DNA of 64,000 nt. Origin: Mageeibacillus sp. UBA5734 (lineage in GTDB: Bacteria; Bacillota; Clostridia; Saccharofermentanales; UBA5734). The stretch spans positions 13,506-77,505 of the forward strand of contig DIGA01000116.1 in the NCBI GenBank assembly GCA_002419365.1. Reading direction: 5' to 3'. Both the position numbers and the translations under genes were made by a program. Shown piece by piece: positions 45,658 through 53,951 of the stretch. Under the pieces are notes generated by a model. The model ran no database searches, was not told where the DNA came from, and saw only the letters and a program-made list of their open reading frames with translations. Numbering within the stretch: the first letter of the stretch is position 1; each line of letters begins with the position of its first letter.

Positions 45658-47046
45658 ATGGTTAATCAGATGAGCTTGACCGAAGGATCGATCCGTCCAC
45701 AGCTCTTGAGGATTGCTGTTCCCATGAGCGTTGGTCTGTTTTTCAATACCCTGTTCAATGTCGTTGACACGTTTTACGCCGGCAGGCTGGGCACCGAAGC
45801 ATTGGCTGGCATGTCTGCTTCGTTTTCCGTCTTCTTCATCCAGAATGCCCTTTTGTCAGGACTTGCAACCGGTGTATCAGCCTTGATGGCCCAGGCGCTG
45901 GGGCGAAAAGACCCGGTCGCTATCCAGAGGCTGAAGATCACCGGCCTGGCCTTGATTGTCAGCCTGAGTTTGCTGCTGACAATCGCAGGCCTCATCGCTT
46001 CACCCTGGCTTCTCTATGTTCTGGGGGCACGTGATCTCGCTCTGAGCGAAGGATCCCGTTATGTGCGCACCATTTATGCTGGCAGCCTTTTCTGGGGTAT
46101 CAATGCCAGTCTCCACGCCATCCTGAGTGCCCATGGCCAGACACGTCCCTACCGCAATTTCCTGGTCATCGGTTTTTTTCTGAACCTGATCCTGGATCCT
46201 TTATTCATCTTTGGCTGGTTAGGCTTGCCTCGGATGGGCACCATGGGTGTCGCCCTGGCAACCGTTCTGGTCCAAGCGATGGGCACGGTTTATCTGGCTT
46301 GGCAGGTCAGCAAAAACAGAGTTTTCCAGGCTGAGGACCTGGTTCTATCCCAAGTCAGACTCAAGGCTGCAGGCGACATCCTGACACAGGGAATCCCCGC
46401 AGCCCTCAACATGCTGACAATCGCACTCGGGGTTTTCGTCATCAACTGGTTCATCTACCGGTTTGGCTCAGACGCTGCCACTGCAGGCTATGGGGTCGCC
46501 GTCCGTATTGAACAGCTGGCCTTGCTGCCTGCGCTTGGCCTCAATACGGCGACATTGGCCATGGTGGGTCAAAACGCAGGCGCCGGAAAACACGACCGCG
46601 TCCGGGAGGTTTATCACATCTCTCTCCAACTGGGCGCTCTGATCATGACCATTGGCATGGCCTTGCTGTATCCACTGGCGCCCTGGCTGATCGCTCTGTT
46701 CAACCAGGACCCGGATGTGATTGCTGAAGGGACGTCTTACCTGCGGATCGAATTCCTGGCCTTGAATGCCTATGTGATCCTCAATGTCTGCCTGTCCTTG
46801 CTCCAGGGACTGAAAAAGCCCCATTATGCCGTCTGGATCGGCCTGTACCGCCAGATCGCCATGCCGATCCTGATCTTCAATCTCCTGGGGCGCATTCTGG
46901 GGCTGGGTCTCACCGGCGTCTGGTGGGGGATTGTTTTTACGACGTGGAGCGGGGCCGTGGCTGCAGTCTTGTTTGCGCGATTTGAGTTGAAACGGATAAT
47001 CCCTGAGCCGATCCAATCTCCAAGCTTTCGCCAGCCGCCTCTTTAG
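45658..47046 (+). CDS. MATE family efflux transporter
   Basis: 462 residues with about 12 helices in two related halves. MATE signatures: LRIAVPMSVGLFFNTLFNVVDTFYAGRLGTEALAGM (in part), GLATGVSALMAQALGRKD, GINASLHAILSAHGQTRPYRN and LLQGLKKPHYAVWIGLYRQI. It is a Na+- or H+-driven exporter of organic cations or metabolites; the substrate is not readable. The start has AAAGGAG. The last 110 bases overlap the 3' end of the convergent GGDEF-EAL gene. Confidence 0.92.
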   Translation: MVNQMSLTEGSIRPQLLRIAVPMSVGLFFNTLFNVVDTFYAGRLGTEALAGMSASFSVFFIQNALLSGLATGVSALMAQALGRKDPVAIQRLKITGLALIVSLSLLLTIAGLIASPWLLYVLGARDLALSEGSRYVRTIYAGSLFWGINASLHAILSAHGQTRPYRNFLVIGFFLNLILDPLFIFGWLGLPRMGTMGVALATVLVQAMGTVYLAWQVSKNRVFQAEDLVLSQVRLKAAGDILTQGIPAALNMLTIALGVFVINWFIYRFGSDAATAGYGVAVRIEQLALLPALGLNTATLAMVGQNAGAGKHDRVREVYHISLQLGALIMTIGMALLYPLAPWLIALFNQDPDVIAEGTSYLRIEFLALNAYVILNVCLSLLQGLKKPHYAVWIGLYRQIAMPILIFNLLGRILGLGLTGVWWGIVFTTWSGAVAAVLFARFELKRIIPEPIQSPSFRQPPL

Positions 47047-48775
47047 GGTGCGCACTGCTCAGGAAATCCAGAAAAGCCTGCTCTGGCAAGGGCTTGCTGA
47101 AGTAAAACCCTTGGACAAAATCGCAACCATGGTGGCAAAGCCAGTCATACTGGGCCTTGGTCTCAACGCCTTCGACGACGACTTCAAGATCGAGGCCATG
47201 GATGACAGTGAACAGGGCATCGATCACCATCCGCTCACGATCCTTATGTTCAAGGTTTCGGATCAGGGAGCGGTCCAGTTTGACCACATCGACTGGTAAA
47301 TCATTCAGGGATCCAAAGGTGGCATACCCCGTACCAAAATCGTCCAGAGACACTTTGACGCCGTGGCTTTTCAATTCGCCGAACAACTCAGCAACTTCGT
47401 GAATATCGCTGACCAAGGCTGATTCAGTGATTTCCAGATTCAGGCAGGTCGGGCAGATCTGGTTCAGCTCGATGGACTCAAGAATCAGTTTAACCAGCTC
47501 ATACCGGCGGTATTCCAACGCAACGGCCGACAGGTTGACACTGATCGCCAGATCTGGGAAACCGGCCTTTTTCCACACCGCCAACTTTTTACAGGCTTCA
47601 CGGATAACCCAGTCGGTCATCGGGATGATCAGCCGCGTCCTTTCAGCCAGCGGAATGAATTCACCTGGTGCTATCTGGCCCAACATGGGATGGTTCCAGC
47701 GCAGCAAGGCTTCGGCATGCCTGAAACGGTTGCGCTGGATGTCGAAAATGGGCTGGAAATAGAGTTCAAATTCCCCTTTGTCCAAGGCAGTGGATAGATC
47801 CGCAGATAGAATCTCTGCTCTTGTACGGGCAGCAGCCATGCTCTGGCGGTAAAACGTCACGGTATTGCGAGTAGACTTGGCAACAAACAGAGCCATATCG
47901 GCTTGGATGATAACCTGATCGAGACTGTATCCTGGCTCATCCAGGCAAATCCCGATGCTCACAGTGATCTGGACCAGCTGATGCTTGTACTTGAATTGCC
48001 TGGCCACCGCTGCCTGGATGGAGCGGGCCAGTTTTGCCACCTGGTCCTCATCAGACAGTCGCGTCAGAACCAGGAATTCATCACCGCTGTATCGAAAGAC
48101 CTGATTGTATGAACCGGAACATGTCTGGATAACCTGGGCCAATTCAGACAAGACCTGGTCGCCACCCTGATGGCCCAGTGTGTCATTGACACCGCGGAAA
48201 TTGTCGACATCGATCAGCAAAGCTGACAAGGTGGTCTGCTCGGGCAGTCCTTGAATCAATTGCTTTGACATCCGCTGCAAGGCTGTACGGTTTAAAAGAC
48301 CTGTCAAGGCGTCATGGTTAGCGGCGTACAGGAGTTGTTCTTCATGCAGTTTGCTTTCCCTGACCCCACGGGTAGCATCGATGCGGTATGAGACATCTTC
48401 GTGGGTACCAAACATCCAGAGCGGCTGTCCTTCAGAGGTCCATTCCACGACTTTGCCCCGGTCACGAACCCAGATCCAGTTGCCATTCTTGTGCCGGATC
48501 CGGACGTCCAATTCATAATACTCGGATTTGCCATTGAAATGATCCTGCAGGGCCTGGTTGAATCGCAGCAGGTCGTCAGGATGTGCCAGCCATGTCCATA
48601 CGTCTATGTTGACGGGGGACAAATCTGCCAGACTAAACCCGGCAATCTCGGCCCAGCGCTCGTTAATGACCAGTTCACCGGTCTGGACATTCCACTCCCA
48701 GGTCCCCACTTGCATGCTATCAAGATAGTTTTGCAGTTTGCGGATCTGAGCATCCGGATCAGAACAGTCAACCAT
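46937..48775 (-). CDS. PAS-GGDEF-EAL cyclic di-GMP protein
   Basis: 612 residues, no membrane helix. PAS domain first (about 12-130: GTWEWNVQTGELVINERWAEIAGF in part, IRHKNGNWIWVRDRGKVVEW), GGDEF domain next (about 155-310) with SGDEF in place of GGDEF, and an EAL domain (about 330-585) with EALLRW, NLSAVALEYRRYEL, EITESALV, DDFGTGYATFG and VVEGVETKAQYDWL. The EAL residues are complete, so phosphodiesterase activity is expected. The GGDEF half is degenerate at its first Gly and may act as a GTP sensor. It has a very good promoter. Confidence 0.92.
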   Translation of the reverse strand: MVDCSDPDAQIRKLQNYLDSMQVGTWEWNVQTGELVINERWAEIAGFSLADLSPVNIDVWTWLAHPDDLLRFNQALQDHFNGKSEYYELDVRIRHKNGNWIWVRDRGKVVEWTSEGQPLWMFGTHEDVSYRIDATRGVRESKLHEEQLLYAANHDALTGLLNRTALQRMSKQLIQGLPEQTTLSALLIDVDNFRGVNDTLGHQGGDQVLSELAQVIQTCSGSYNQVFRYSGDEFLVLTRLSDEDQVAKLARSIQAAVARQFKYKHQLVQITVSIGICLDEPGYSLDQVIIQADMALFVAKSTRNTVTFYRQSMAAARTRAEILSADLSTALDKGEFELYFQPIFDIQRNRFRHAEALLRWNHPMLGQIAPGEFIPLAERTRLIIPMTDWVIREACKKLAVWKKAGFPDLAISVNLSAVALEYRRYELVKLILESIELNQICPTCLNLEITESALVSDIHEVAELFGELKSHGVKVSLDDFGTGYATFGSLNDLPVDVVKLDRSLIRNLEHKDRERMVIDALFTVIHGLDLEVVVEGVETKAQYDWLCHHGCDFVQGFYFSKPLPEQAFLDFLSSAHPKEAAGESLEIGSAQGLSVSTQIAQTRLQPRPRSTS

Positions 48776-48836
48776 GGATCCACCTCGTAAAAAGTCACAA
48801 TACGTCGAATTTCAATGTTGCACCGAGATGAATTTT

Positions 48837-48865
48837 ATTGTAATTTTAATACCTGCAATAATCAA
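48837..48865 (-). promoter_or_regulatory. Sigma-A promoter for the GGDEF-EAL gene
   Basis: Minus-strand TTGATT (48865-48860), 17-base spacer, TACAAT (48842-48837), in an AT-rich stretch. Confidence 0.78.
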
Positions 48866-48931
48866 TAACACGCTATAAATAGTGTTTTTTTATGTAATAT
48901 TCGATCATGCAATCGAATAACATCGATCATA

Positions 48932-48970
48932 AAGGCCGGTTTTGAATCCAACTCGAACTCAAACCCGGCC
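48932..48970 (-). terminator. Terminator after the flavodiiron gene
   Basis: Minus strand: GGCCGGGTTTGA and TCAAAACCGGCC form a 12-bp stem (one G-T type mismatch) with a 15-base loop, followed by TTTAT. Confidence 0.75.
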
Positions 48971-49003
48971 CGATCTGCACCCTATCTATGAAGATATGAA
49001 TTG

Positions 49004-50194
49004 TTATTTGATCTTGTCAACAAACTCGTTGCCGAATGTTTCGCAGGCTGCCAAGGCATCTTCATCTGGTACCCAGTTGATGCGGATACCCTCAGTGACG
49101 ACGGAGAATCCACCCTTGACCAGTGCATCATGGATCTGGCGCACCGATTCGCCACCCCAGCCGTAACTGCCAAAGGCTGCCGCCTTCTTGTTCCTGAATT
49201 TCAGTCCGCGCATCATCTCAAGCAATCCGGCAATTGAATGGAGAATGCCCCCATTGATGGTTGGTGAACCAACCAGAATCGCCTTGGACTTGAACACTTC
49301 GCTGATGATGTCATTTTTGTCGGCATGGGCTGCGTTAAATAGCTTGACCTTGACACTTGGATCGGCCGATTCAATTCCCCTGGCAATGGCTTCCGCCATT
49401 TTGCGGGTCGACTCCCACATGGTGTCGTAGACGAGGGTAATCTGGTTTTCCTGGTAATTGGCAGCCCAGTTCTGGTAGGCCTTGACGATCTGCAGGGGAT
49501 GATCGCGCCAGATTACGCCATGGCTGGGGCAAATCAGGTCAACTGGCAATTCCAGGGCCAGGATTTCATCGATCTTCCGAGTCACTTGGCTGGAAAATGG
49601 CGTCAGGATGTTGGCATAGTATTTCAGCGCCTCGGTCATCAGTTCGTCCTGGTCTGCCAGGTCATTGAACAGGGACTCGGTTGCATAATGCTGGCCGAAG
49701 CCATCGTTGCTGAACAGGATGTTTTCGCCGGTCATGTAGGTGAACATGGTGTCCGGCCAATGCAGCATCGGTGCTTCGATAAAGACCAGGTCACTGTCAC
49801 CGATGTTGAGTTTGTCGCCGGTCTTGACCGTGATATAGTTCCAGTCCTGGTGGTAATGGCCACGCAGGATTTTCTCGCCATTGGCCGTGCAATAGATCGG
49901 GGTCTTGGGAATTTCCCGCATCAGTTCGACCAGGCCACCACTGTGGTCGATCTCGTTGTGGTTGCAGATGATGGCATCGATCGACCGCAAGTCGACGATT
50001 TTTTTCAGCTGGCTTACGAATTCTTCATCAAAGGGTTTCCAGACGGTGTCGATCAGGACTGTTTTCTGGTCCCGGACCAGATAGGCATTGTAAGATGAAC
50101 CATGATGAGTCGAATACTCATCGCCGTGGAAGGTGTCGAGTTCCCAGTCGATCTTGCCGACCCAGGTTACTTTAGGGGTGATTGTTTTAGCCAT
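49004..50194 (-). CDS. fprA: Flavodiiron protein (FprA-type NO/O2 reductase)
   Basis: 396 residues. Metallo-beta-lactamase-like di-iron domain (about 1-250) with the ligand set HNEIDHSGG, later EAPMLHWPDTM and SNDGFGQHYA; flavodoxin domain (about 255-396) with YDTMWESTRKMAEAIARG, LVGSPTINGGILHSIAGLLE and GSYGWGGESVRQIHDAL. It reduces O2 to water or NO to N2O using reduced rubredoxin or F420-type donors. It starts 29 bases after the RIC gene with AAGGAG, so both form one operon. Confidence 0.95.
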   Translation of the reverse strand: MAKTITPKVTWVGKIDWELDTFHGDEYSTHHGSSYNAYLVRDQKTVLIDTVWKPFDEEFVSQLKKIVDLRSIDAIICNHNEIDHSGGLVELMREIPKTPIYCTANGEKILRGHYHQDWNYITVKTGDKLNIGDSDLVFIEAPMLHWPDTMFTYMTGENILFSNDGFGQHYATESLFNDLADQDELMTEALKYYANILTPFSSQVTRKIDEILALELPVDLICPSHGVIWRDHPLQIVKAYQNWAANYQENQITLVYDTMWESTRKMAEAIARGIESADPSVKVKLFNAAHADKNDIISEVFKSKAILVGSPTINGGILHSIAGLLEMMRGLKFRNKKAAAFGSYGWGGESVRQIHDALVKGGFSVVTEGIRINWVPDEDALAACETFGNEFVDKIK

Positions 50195-50223
50195 GGAAAT
50201 CTCCTTTCCGTCTTGCTGGAAGC

Positions 50224-50910
50224 TCAGGCAAAACGCGGGAACAGAACGCTGTTTTCTTTGTGGATATGCAGGAAAATGTCTTCGGTTAAAGCCTGGAGTT
50301 TCTTGTAGGTCACGACAAAGGTCGGGCAGGCATACGCCGGTGGCTGGTATCCGTTGGTCAGGGCTTTGATCGCCTTGAGGATGTCGCCGGCGGCATCATG
50401 GTCTTGTTCGAGATCTTCGATCAGGGCTTTGATCGCAGACGTGTCAGAACCGGACAGGATGGCCGGGAACAGGACGCGCTCTTCATCTGCAAAATGTTCT
50501 TCGAGGTCCATTTTGAGCAAGGCAAACTGGCGGTGCAAATCTTTCAGGAGACGTTCATCGTGCTCGAAATGGACAACCATGATCTTGTTGATCAGCTCAT
50601 CGAGATCGTGCAGCAGCAATCGTTCCGGCGCATGGTGCAGGTCGAGGATCAGCTGGATCAGGTCTTCGTTGGACAAGGTCGTGGGATCGACGGGATGGTC
50701 TGTGCGTGTCTTGTAGTCGGCATAGGCCTGGTTGAGGTCCGCAGTAAATGCTTCCGTGTCGAGATCTTTTTCCGCCAGCGCAGCTGAGAGGGGGCGTTGG
50801 CCCTGGCAGCAGTAATCGATGTCGAGCGCATTGAATGTGCGCGTTGCGGGTGGGAACAGCGACACGACGTCGCCGAGCAGCAAATCAGGTGTGATCATGG
50901 TCTGTTTCAT
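50224..50910 (-). CDS. ric: RIC-type iron-sulfur cluster repair protein (ScdA/YtfE)
   Basis: 228 residues from the ATG at 50910 (AGGAGG at 7 bases). The N-terminal ScdA_N/DUF542 domain holds the CC pair in LDIDYCCQGQRPL (residues 34-35). A hemerythrin-like four-helix domain follows, with di-iron His/Glu residues (HHAPERLLLHDLDELI, HFEHDERLL, EEHFADEERVLFPAIL, EQDHDAAG, HIHKENSVLFPRF). The family restores clusters damaged by NO or oxidants. It is first in the ric-fprA operon, with an FNR-type box at about -41 of its promoter. Confidence 0.94.
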   Translation of the reverse strand: MKQTMITPDLLLGDVVSLFPPATRTFNALDIDYCCQGQRPLSAALAEKDLDTEAFTADLNQAYADYKTRTDHPVDPTTLSNEDLIQLILDLHHAPERLLLHDLDELINKIMVVHFEHDERLLKDLHRQFALLKMDLEEHFADEERVLFPAILSGSDTSAIKALIEDLEQDHDAAGDILKAIKALTNGYQPPAYACPTFVVTYKKLQALTEDIFLHIHKENSVLFPRFA

Positions 50911-50999
50911 GGGGTATCCTCCTGGATCGGGTCCATCAGGCACGATGGTGTTGTAATGTCTTTCTGATCTAAGGATACCTGGGCTCAGTTGAGAAATCT

Positions 51000-51013
51000 T
51001 TGATTCAAATCAC
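51000..51013 (-). promoter_or_regulatory. FNR-type box upstream of ric-fprA
   Basis: Minus strand GTGAT-TTGA-ATCAA: nine of ten bases match TTGAT-N4-ATCAA. A TATCCT -10 candidate at 50977-50972 puts the box centre about 41 bases before the start, the usual class II activator place. An FNR-like gene ends 50 bases upstream. Confidence 0.65.
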
Positions 51014-51064
51014 ATCTTGAGAAAGTCGCTGGTCTGTTTGACGGGATGGCCTTTGCCGTGCCAT

Positions 51065-51757
51065 TCAGGCCGAATAATTCTGCAAAGCTTCCAGATCGAG
51101 AATTTCGATTTCCCGGGATTTGCCCAGCCGGATGATTCCTTCATCCTGCAGCTGGGCCAGTTTGCGGCTCACAGTTTCGCGGGTCAGGCCGGTGAAATTG
51201 GCAATATCCTCGCGTGATAAATTCAAGTCGAATCGTCTCTGGCTGCCGCTTTTTTCATAGAGCTGCAACAGCAGGTGGGCCAGGCGGGGCAGTCCTTCAT
51301 GGGTCGCCAGGCTCTGGACCAGGCTGCGCAGGTTCGTCAGCTTTCGGTTCATGGCCTGCATGATTTTAAATCCAATCAGGGGGTTTTTCTGGATCAGCTC
51401 GCGCATCCGGTCCTGCGAGATGACACAGAGGACGGTCGGCTCCTGGGCCATGGCTTCATGACTGTAGGTTGCATCACCCATCAGGTCCAGCTCTCCAGTG
51501 AAATCGCCCGTCTGCAGGATATCCAGGTTTTGTTCCTTGCCTTCGATGGTCGTTTTGAACAGGCGGATCGATCCACGTGTGACAATCAGCAACTTGTCAG
51601 CACGGTCTCCTTCATGGTAGACCGTCTGTCCTTTGGCATACGCCACATGCAAGATCAGGCGGATGATTTCCAGCTGCTCCTCAGGCGTCAGGCCGGCGAA
51701 AATCGGCACCTTGCCAGTGCACACATGATGCTCGCATTCCAGGCAATGATTGGCCAT
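51065..51757 (-). CDS. FNR-like Crp/Fnr regulator with probable Fe-S cysteines
   Basis: 230 residues. Cysteines at 5, 8 and 13 (CLECEHHVC) plus one at 111 (TVLCVISQ) mirror the four FNR ligands, so an oxygen- or NO-labile [4Fe-4S] cluster is likely. Cyclic-nucleotide-like barrel at 15-140 and a winged helix at the end with LSREDIANFTGLTRETVSRK; the E-x-x-S-R recognition helix fits TTGAT half-sites. It lies upstream of ric-fprA in the same direction, and a matching box precedes that operon. Confidence 0.9.
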   Translation of the reverse strand: MANHCLECEHHVCTGKVPIFAGLTPEEQLEIIRLILHVAYAKGQTVYHEGDRADKLLIVTRGSIRLFKTTIEGKEQNLDILQTGDFTGELDLMGDATYSHEAMAQEPTVLCVISQDRMRELIQKNPLIGFKIMQAMNRKLTNLRSLVQSLATHEGLPRLAHLLLQLYEKSGSQRRFDLNLSREDIANFTGLTRETVSRKLAQLQDEGIIRLGKSREIEILDLEALQNYSA

Positions 51758-51802
51758 GTGGTATCCCTCCAGAAAAAAATCCCTCTCATGTCATTTTAGT
51801 CC

Positions 51803-51831
51803 TTGACAACCCATCTGAAAACCTTTACCAT
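51803..51831 (+). promoter_or_regulatory. Sigma-A promoter for the cystine symporter
   Basis: TTGACA (51803-51808), 17-base spacer, TACCAT (51826-51831). Confidence 0.7.
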
Positions 51832-51875
51832 AACCATTAATTCATATCTGAATACTAGGAATTAGAGAGGTTCCC

Positions 51876-53219
51876 ATGGTCATTTCGTCTGTCATCCTGA
51901 TTCTCTTCATCTTTACATTGCTCGCCGCCTTGCTTGCTCGACTCGCCAAAAAGCAGATCGGCTTCACCACCCGGGTCACCATCGCCCTGGGACTGGGCCT
52001 GGTTTTTGGCGCGGTCATCCAGATTATTTTCGGGAGCACGGGGGAGGTGACCACACTGGTCAAGAACTGGTTATCCATTGTCGCCTTCGGCTTCACCAAG
52101 CTGCTCCAGTTCCTGATCGTTCCGCTCGTTCTAGTCTCCATCCTGGGTGCCATCAGCAAAGTAGAAGGCAGCGTCCGGGCCGCCCGGACCAGCATCAAAG
52201 TGATTGCTGTCCTGCTCGGGACCACAGCCATTTCTGCTGTCATTGGATTTCTCGTTGTGCCACTGTTTGGCCTGGATGCCAGTGCCCTGGTCAAAGCAGT
52301 TGAAAAAACCGACAAAGTCCCGACTGACATCCCCACCTCCTTGCTCAACATCATCCCCAACAACCTGTTTTCCGCTTTGACATCCAACAACGCGCTACCG
52401 ATAGTCCTGATCGCCGTCCTGCTCGGTTTTGCCTTCCTATTGATCAAGCGGGAAAATGAAGCACTCGGCCAACGTCTGGCAGACGGAGTCGATGCCGCAC
52501 GGACCGTCGTCATGACCGTCACCGACCTGGTGATCAGCCTGACACCATATGGCGTCCTGGCCCTGATTACCCGAGTCACAGCTGCCAATGATTTCAAGAG
52601 TGTCCTGACTTTGCTCCAGTTTGTCCTGGCAACCTTTGCTGCTTTGATTGCAGTATTTATCATCCATTTGACCATTGTTGCTTTGGCAGGCATCAACCCC
52701 ATTGACTATCTCAAAAAAGCCGCCGATCCGCTGCTCTTCGCCTTCACATCGCGCAGCAGTGCTGCGACCCTGCCCCTGACAATCAAGGCCCAGACCGACA
52801 AGCTCGGCGTCAGCCCAATCCACGCTGACCTGGCTGGTTCTTTCGCCACGACGATCGGCCAGAACGGCTGCGCTGGTGTCTACCCGGCAGTTGTCGCAAC
52901 ACTCGTTGCTTCATCGCTGGGCATCAACATCTGGAGTCTGTCCTTTATCCTGCCACTCATCCTCTACATCACGGTCAGCTCGATTGGCATCGCTGGAGTG
53001 GGCGGTGGAGCAACCAATGCAACCATCCTTGTTCTCTCGCTGTTAGGCCTGCCGATAGAGCTGGTAGCCATCTTGGTTTCCGTAGAGTTCCTGGTCGACA
53101 TGGGTCGCACCGCTCTCAACGTCAATGATGCGATCGTCACGGGTGTTGTGGTCTCCCGCTGGGAAAAGGGACTCGACACCAATGTCCTGCAACAAGAAGC
53201 AGGATCGTCTGCTATCTGA
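51876..53219 (+). CDS. tcyP: L-cystine/dicarboxylate:cation symporter (TcyP-like)
   Basis: 447 residues with eight or more helices of the DAACS family. FTSRSSAATLPLTIKAQTDKLG, GSFATTIGQNGCAGVYPAVVA and GIAGVGGGATNATILVLSLLG resemble the TcyP/YdjN cystine carriers more than glutamate or C4-dicarboxylate carriers. It imports cystine with a cation, which would feed thiols in a redox-stress region. It is divergent from the FNR-like gene and shares a bidirectional terminator with rubrerythrin. Confidence 0.85.
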   Translation: MVISSVILILFIFTLLAALLARLAKKQIGFTTRVTIALGLGLVFGAVIQIIFGSTGEVTTLVKNWLSIVAFGFTKLLQFLIVPLVLVSILGAISKVEGSVRAARTSIKVIAVLLGTTAISAVIGFLVVPLFGLDASALVKAVEKTDKVPTDIPTSLLNIIPNNLFSALTSNNALPIVLIAVLLGFAFLLIKRENEALGQRLADGVDAARTVVMTVTDLVISLTPYGVLALITRVTAANDFKSVLTLLQFVLATFAALIAVFIIHLTIVALAGINPIDYLKKAADPLLFAFTSRSSAATLPLTIKAQTDKLGVSPIHADLAGSFATTIGQNGCAGVYPAVVATLVASSLGINIWSLSFILPLILYITVSSIGIAGVGGGATNATILVLSLLGLPIELVAILVSVEFLVDMGRTALNVNDAIVTGVVVSRWEKGLDTNVLQQEAGSSAI

Positions 53220-53260
53220 CACTACACTCGGGCAACCCTTGCCATGACGCAGTTTACGAA

Positions 53261-53299
53261 AAAGACCCATCCGGACGCTTTTGCCGGATAGGTCTTTTC
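53261..53299. terminator. Bidirectional terminator between symporter and rubrerythrin
   Basis: AAAAAGACCCATCCGG and CCGGATAGGTCTTTT form a long stem, A-run on one side and T-run on the other, so it can stop both convergent messages. Confidence 0.88.
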
Positions 53300-53324
53300 A
53301 CAATCTACTGTGAGTCAGATTCAA

Positions 53325-53819
53325 TCAGTACTGGATGAACTTTTCGCCAGGAACGCCGCAGATGCTGCATTTGCCGGGGCGGACTTTCTCGATGTTGCCG
53401 CAGACGGGGCAGAGATAATAGAAGACTTCGTCTGTCTGGTCGAGAGAGTCGAGTGCTTCCTGGTACAGTCGGGCGTGGACTTCTTCGGCCTTCATCGCAT
53501 AGTTGAAAGAAAGCAGGGCAGCTTTGTTGCCTTCTTCTTCAGCCAATTTGACAAAATCAGGGTACATGTCTTTGTATTCATAGGTTTCGCCAGCGACAGC
53601 GTCCTTGAGGTTGTCGGCAGTCGTGCCGATCTTGCCGGCAACTTCAAAATGCTTCAGCGCATGCAGGGTTTCGGCATCAGAAGCTGCTTTGAAGAGTTTG
53701 GCAGCATTGAGGTTGCCATCTTTCTCAGCCTGCTTGGAGTAAGCCAGATACTTGCGGTTGGCCTGGGACTCGCCAGCAAAAGCCGCCATCAGGTTGTCAT
53801 ACGTTTTGTTGTCTGCCAT
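53325..53819 (-). CDS. rbr: Rubrerythrin
   Basis: 164 residues from the ATG at 53819 (GGAGG). Ferritin-like di-iron domain with AFAGESQANRKYLAYSKQAEK, ASDAETLHALKHFEVAG and FNYAMKAEEVHARLYQEAL; C-terminal rubredoxin-like iron site CPVCGNIEKV...CSICG. It reduces hydrogen peroxide in anaerobes. It lies 132 bases downstream of katG in the same direction and may share its message or have its own start (an ATATC-AA-GATAT palindrome lies in the gap). Confidence 0.95.
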   Translation of the reverse strand: MADNKTYDNLMAAFAGESQANRKYLAYSKQAEKDGNLNAAKLFKAASDAETLHALKHFEVAGKIGTTADNLKDAVAGETYEYKDMYPDFVKLAEEEGNKAALLSFNYAMKAEEVHARLYQEALDSLDQTDEVFYYLCPVCGNIEKVRPGKCSICGVPGEKFIQY

Positions 53820-53951
53820 GTTTCTAGTCCTCCAGATTTTTTTGATATGCAAATCCATTCCGGATTTGTTTCGATGGAATCATCCTTACCAATCATTGCA
53901 GATATCTTGATATTGAGCAATCCCTATTTGTTCTTTTTATCGATAAGTCGT

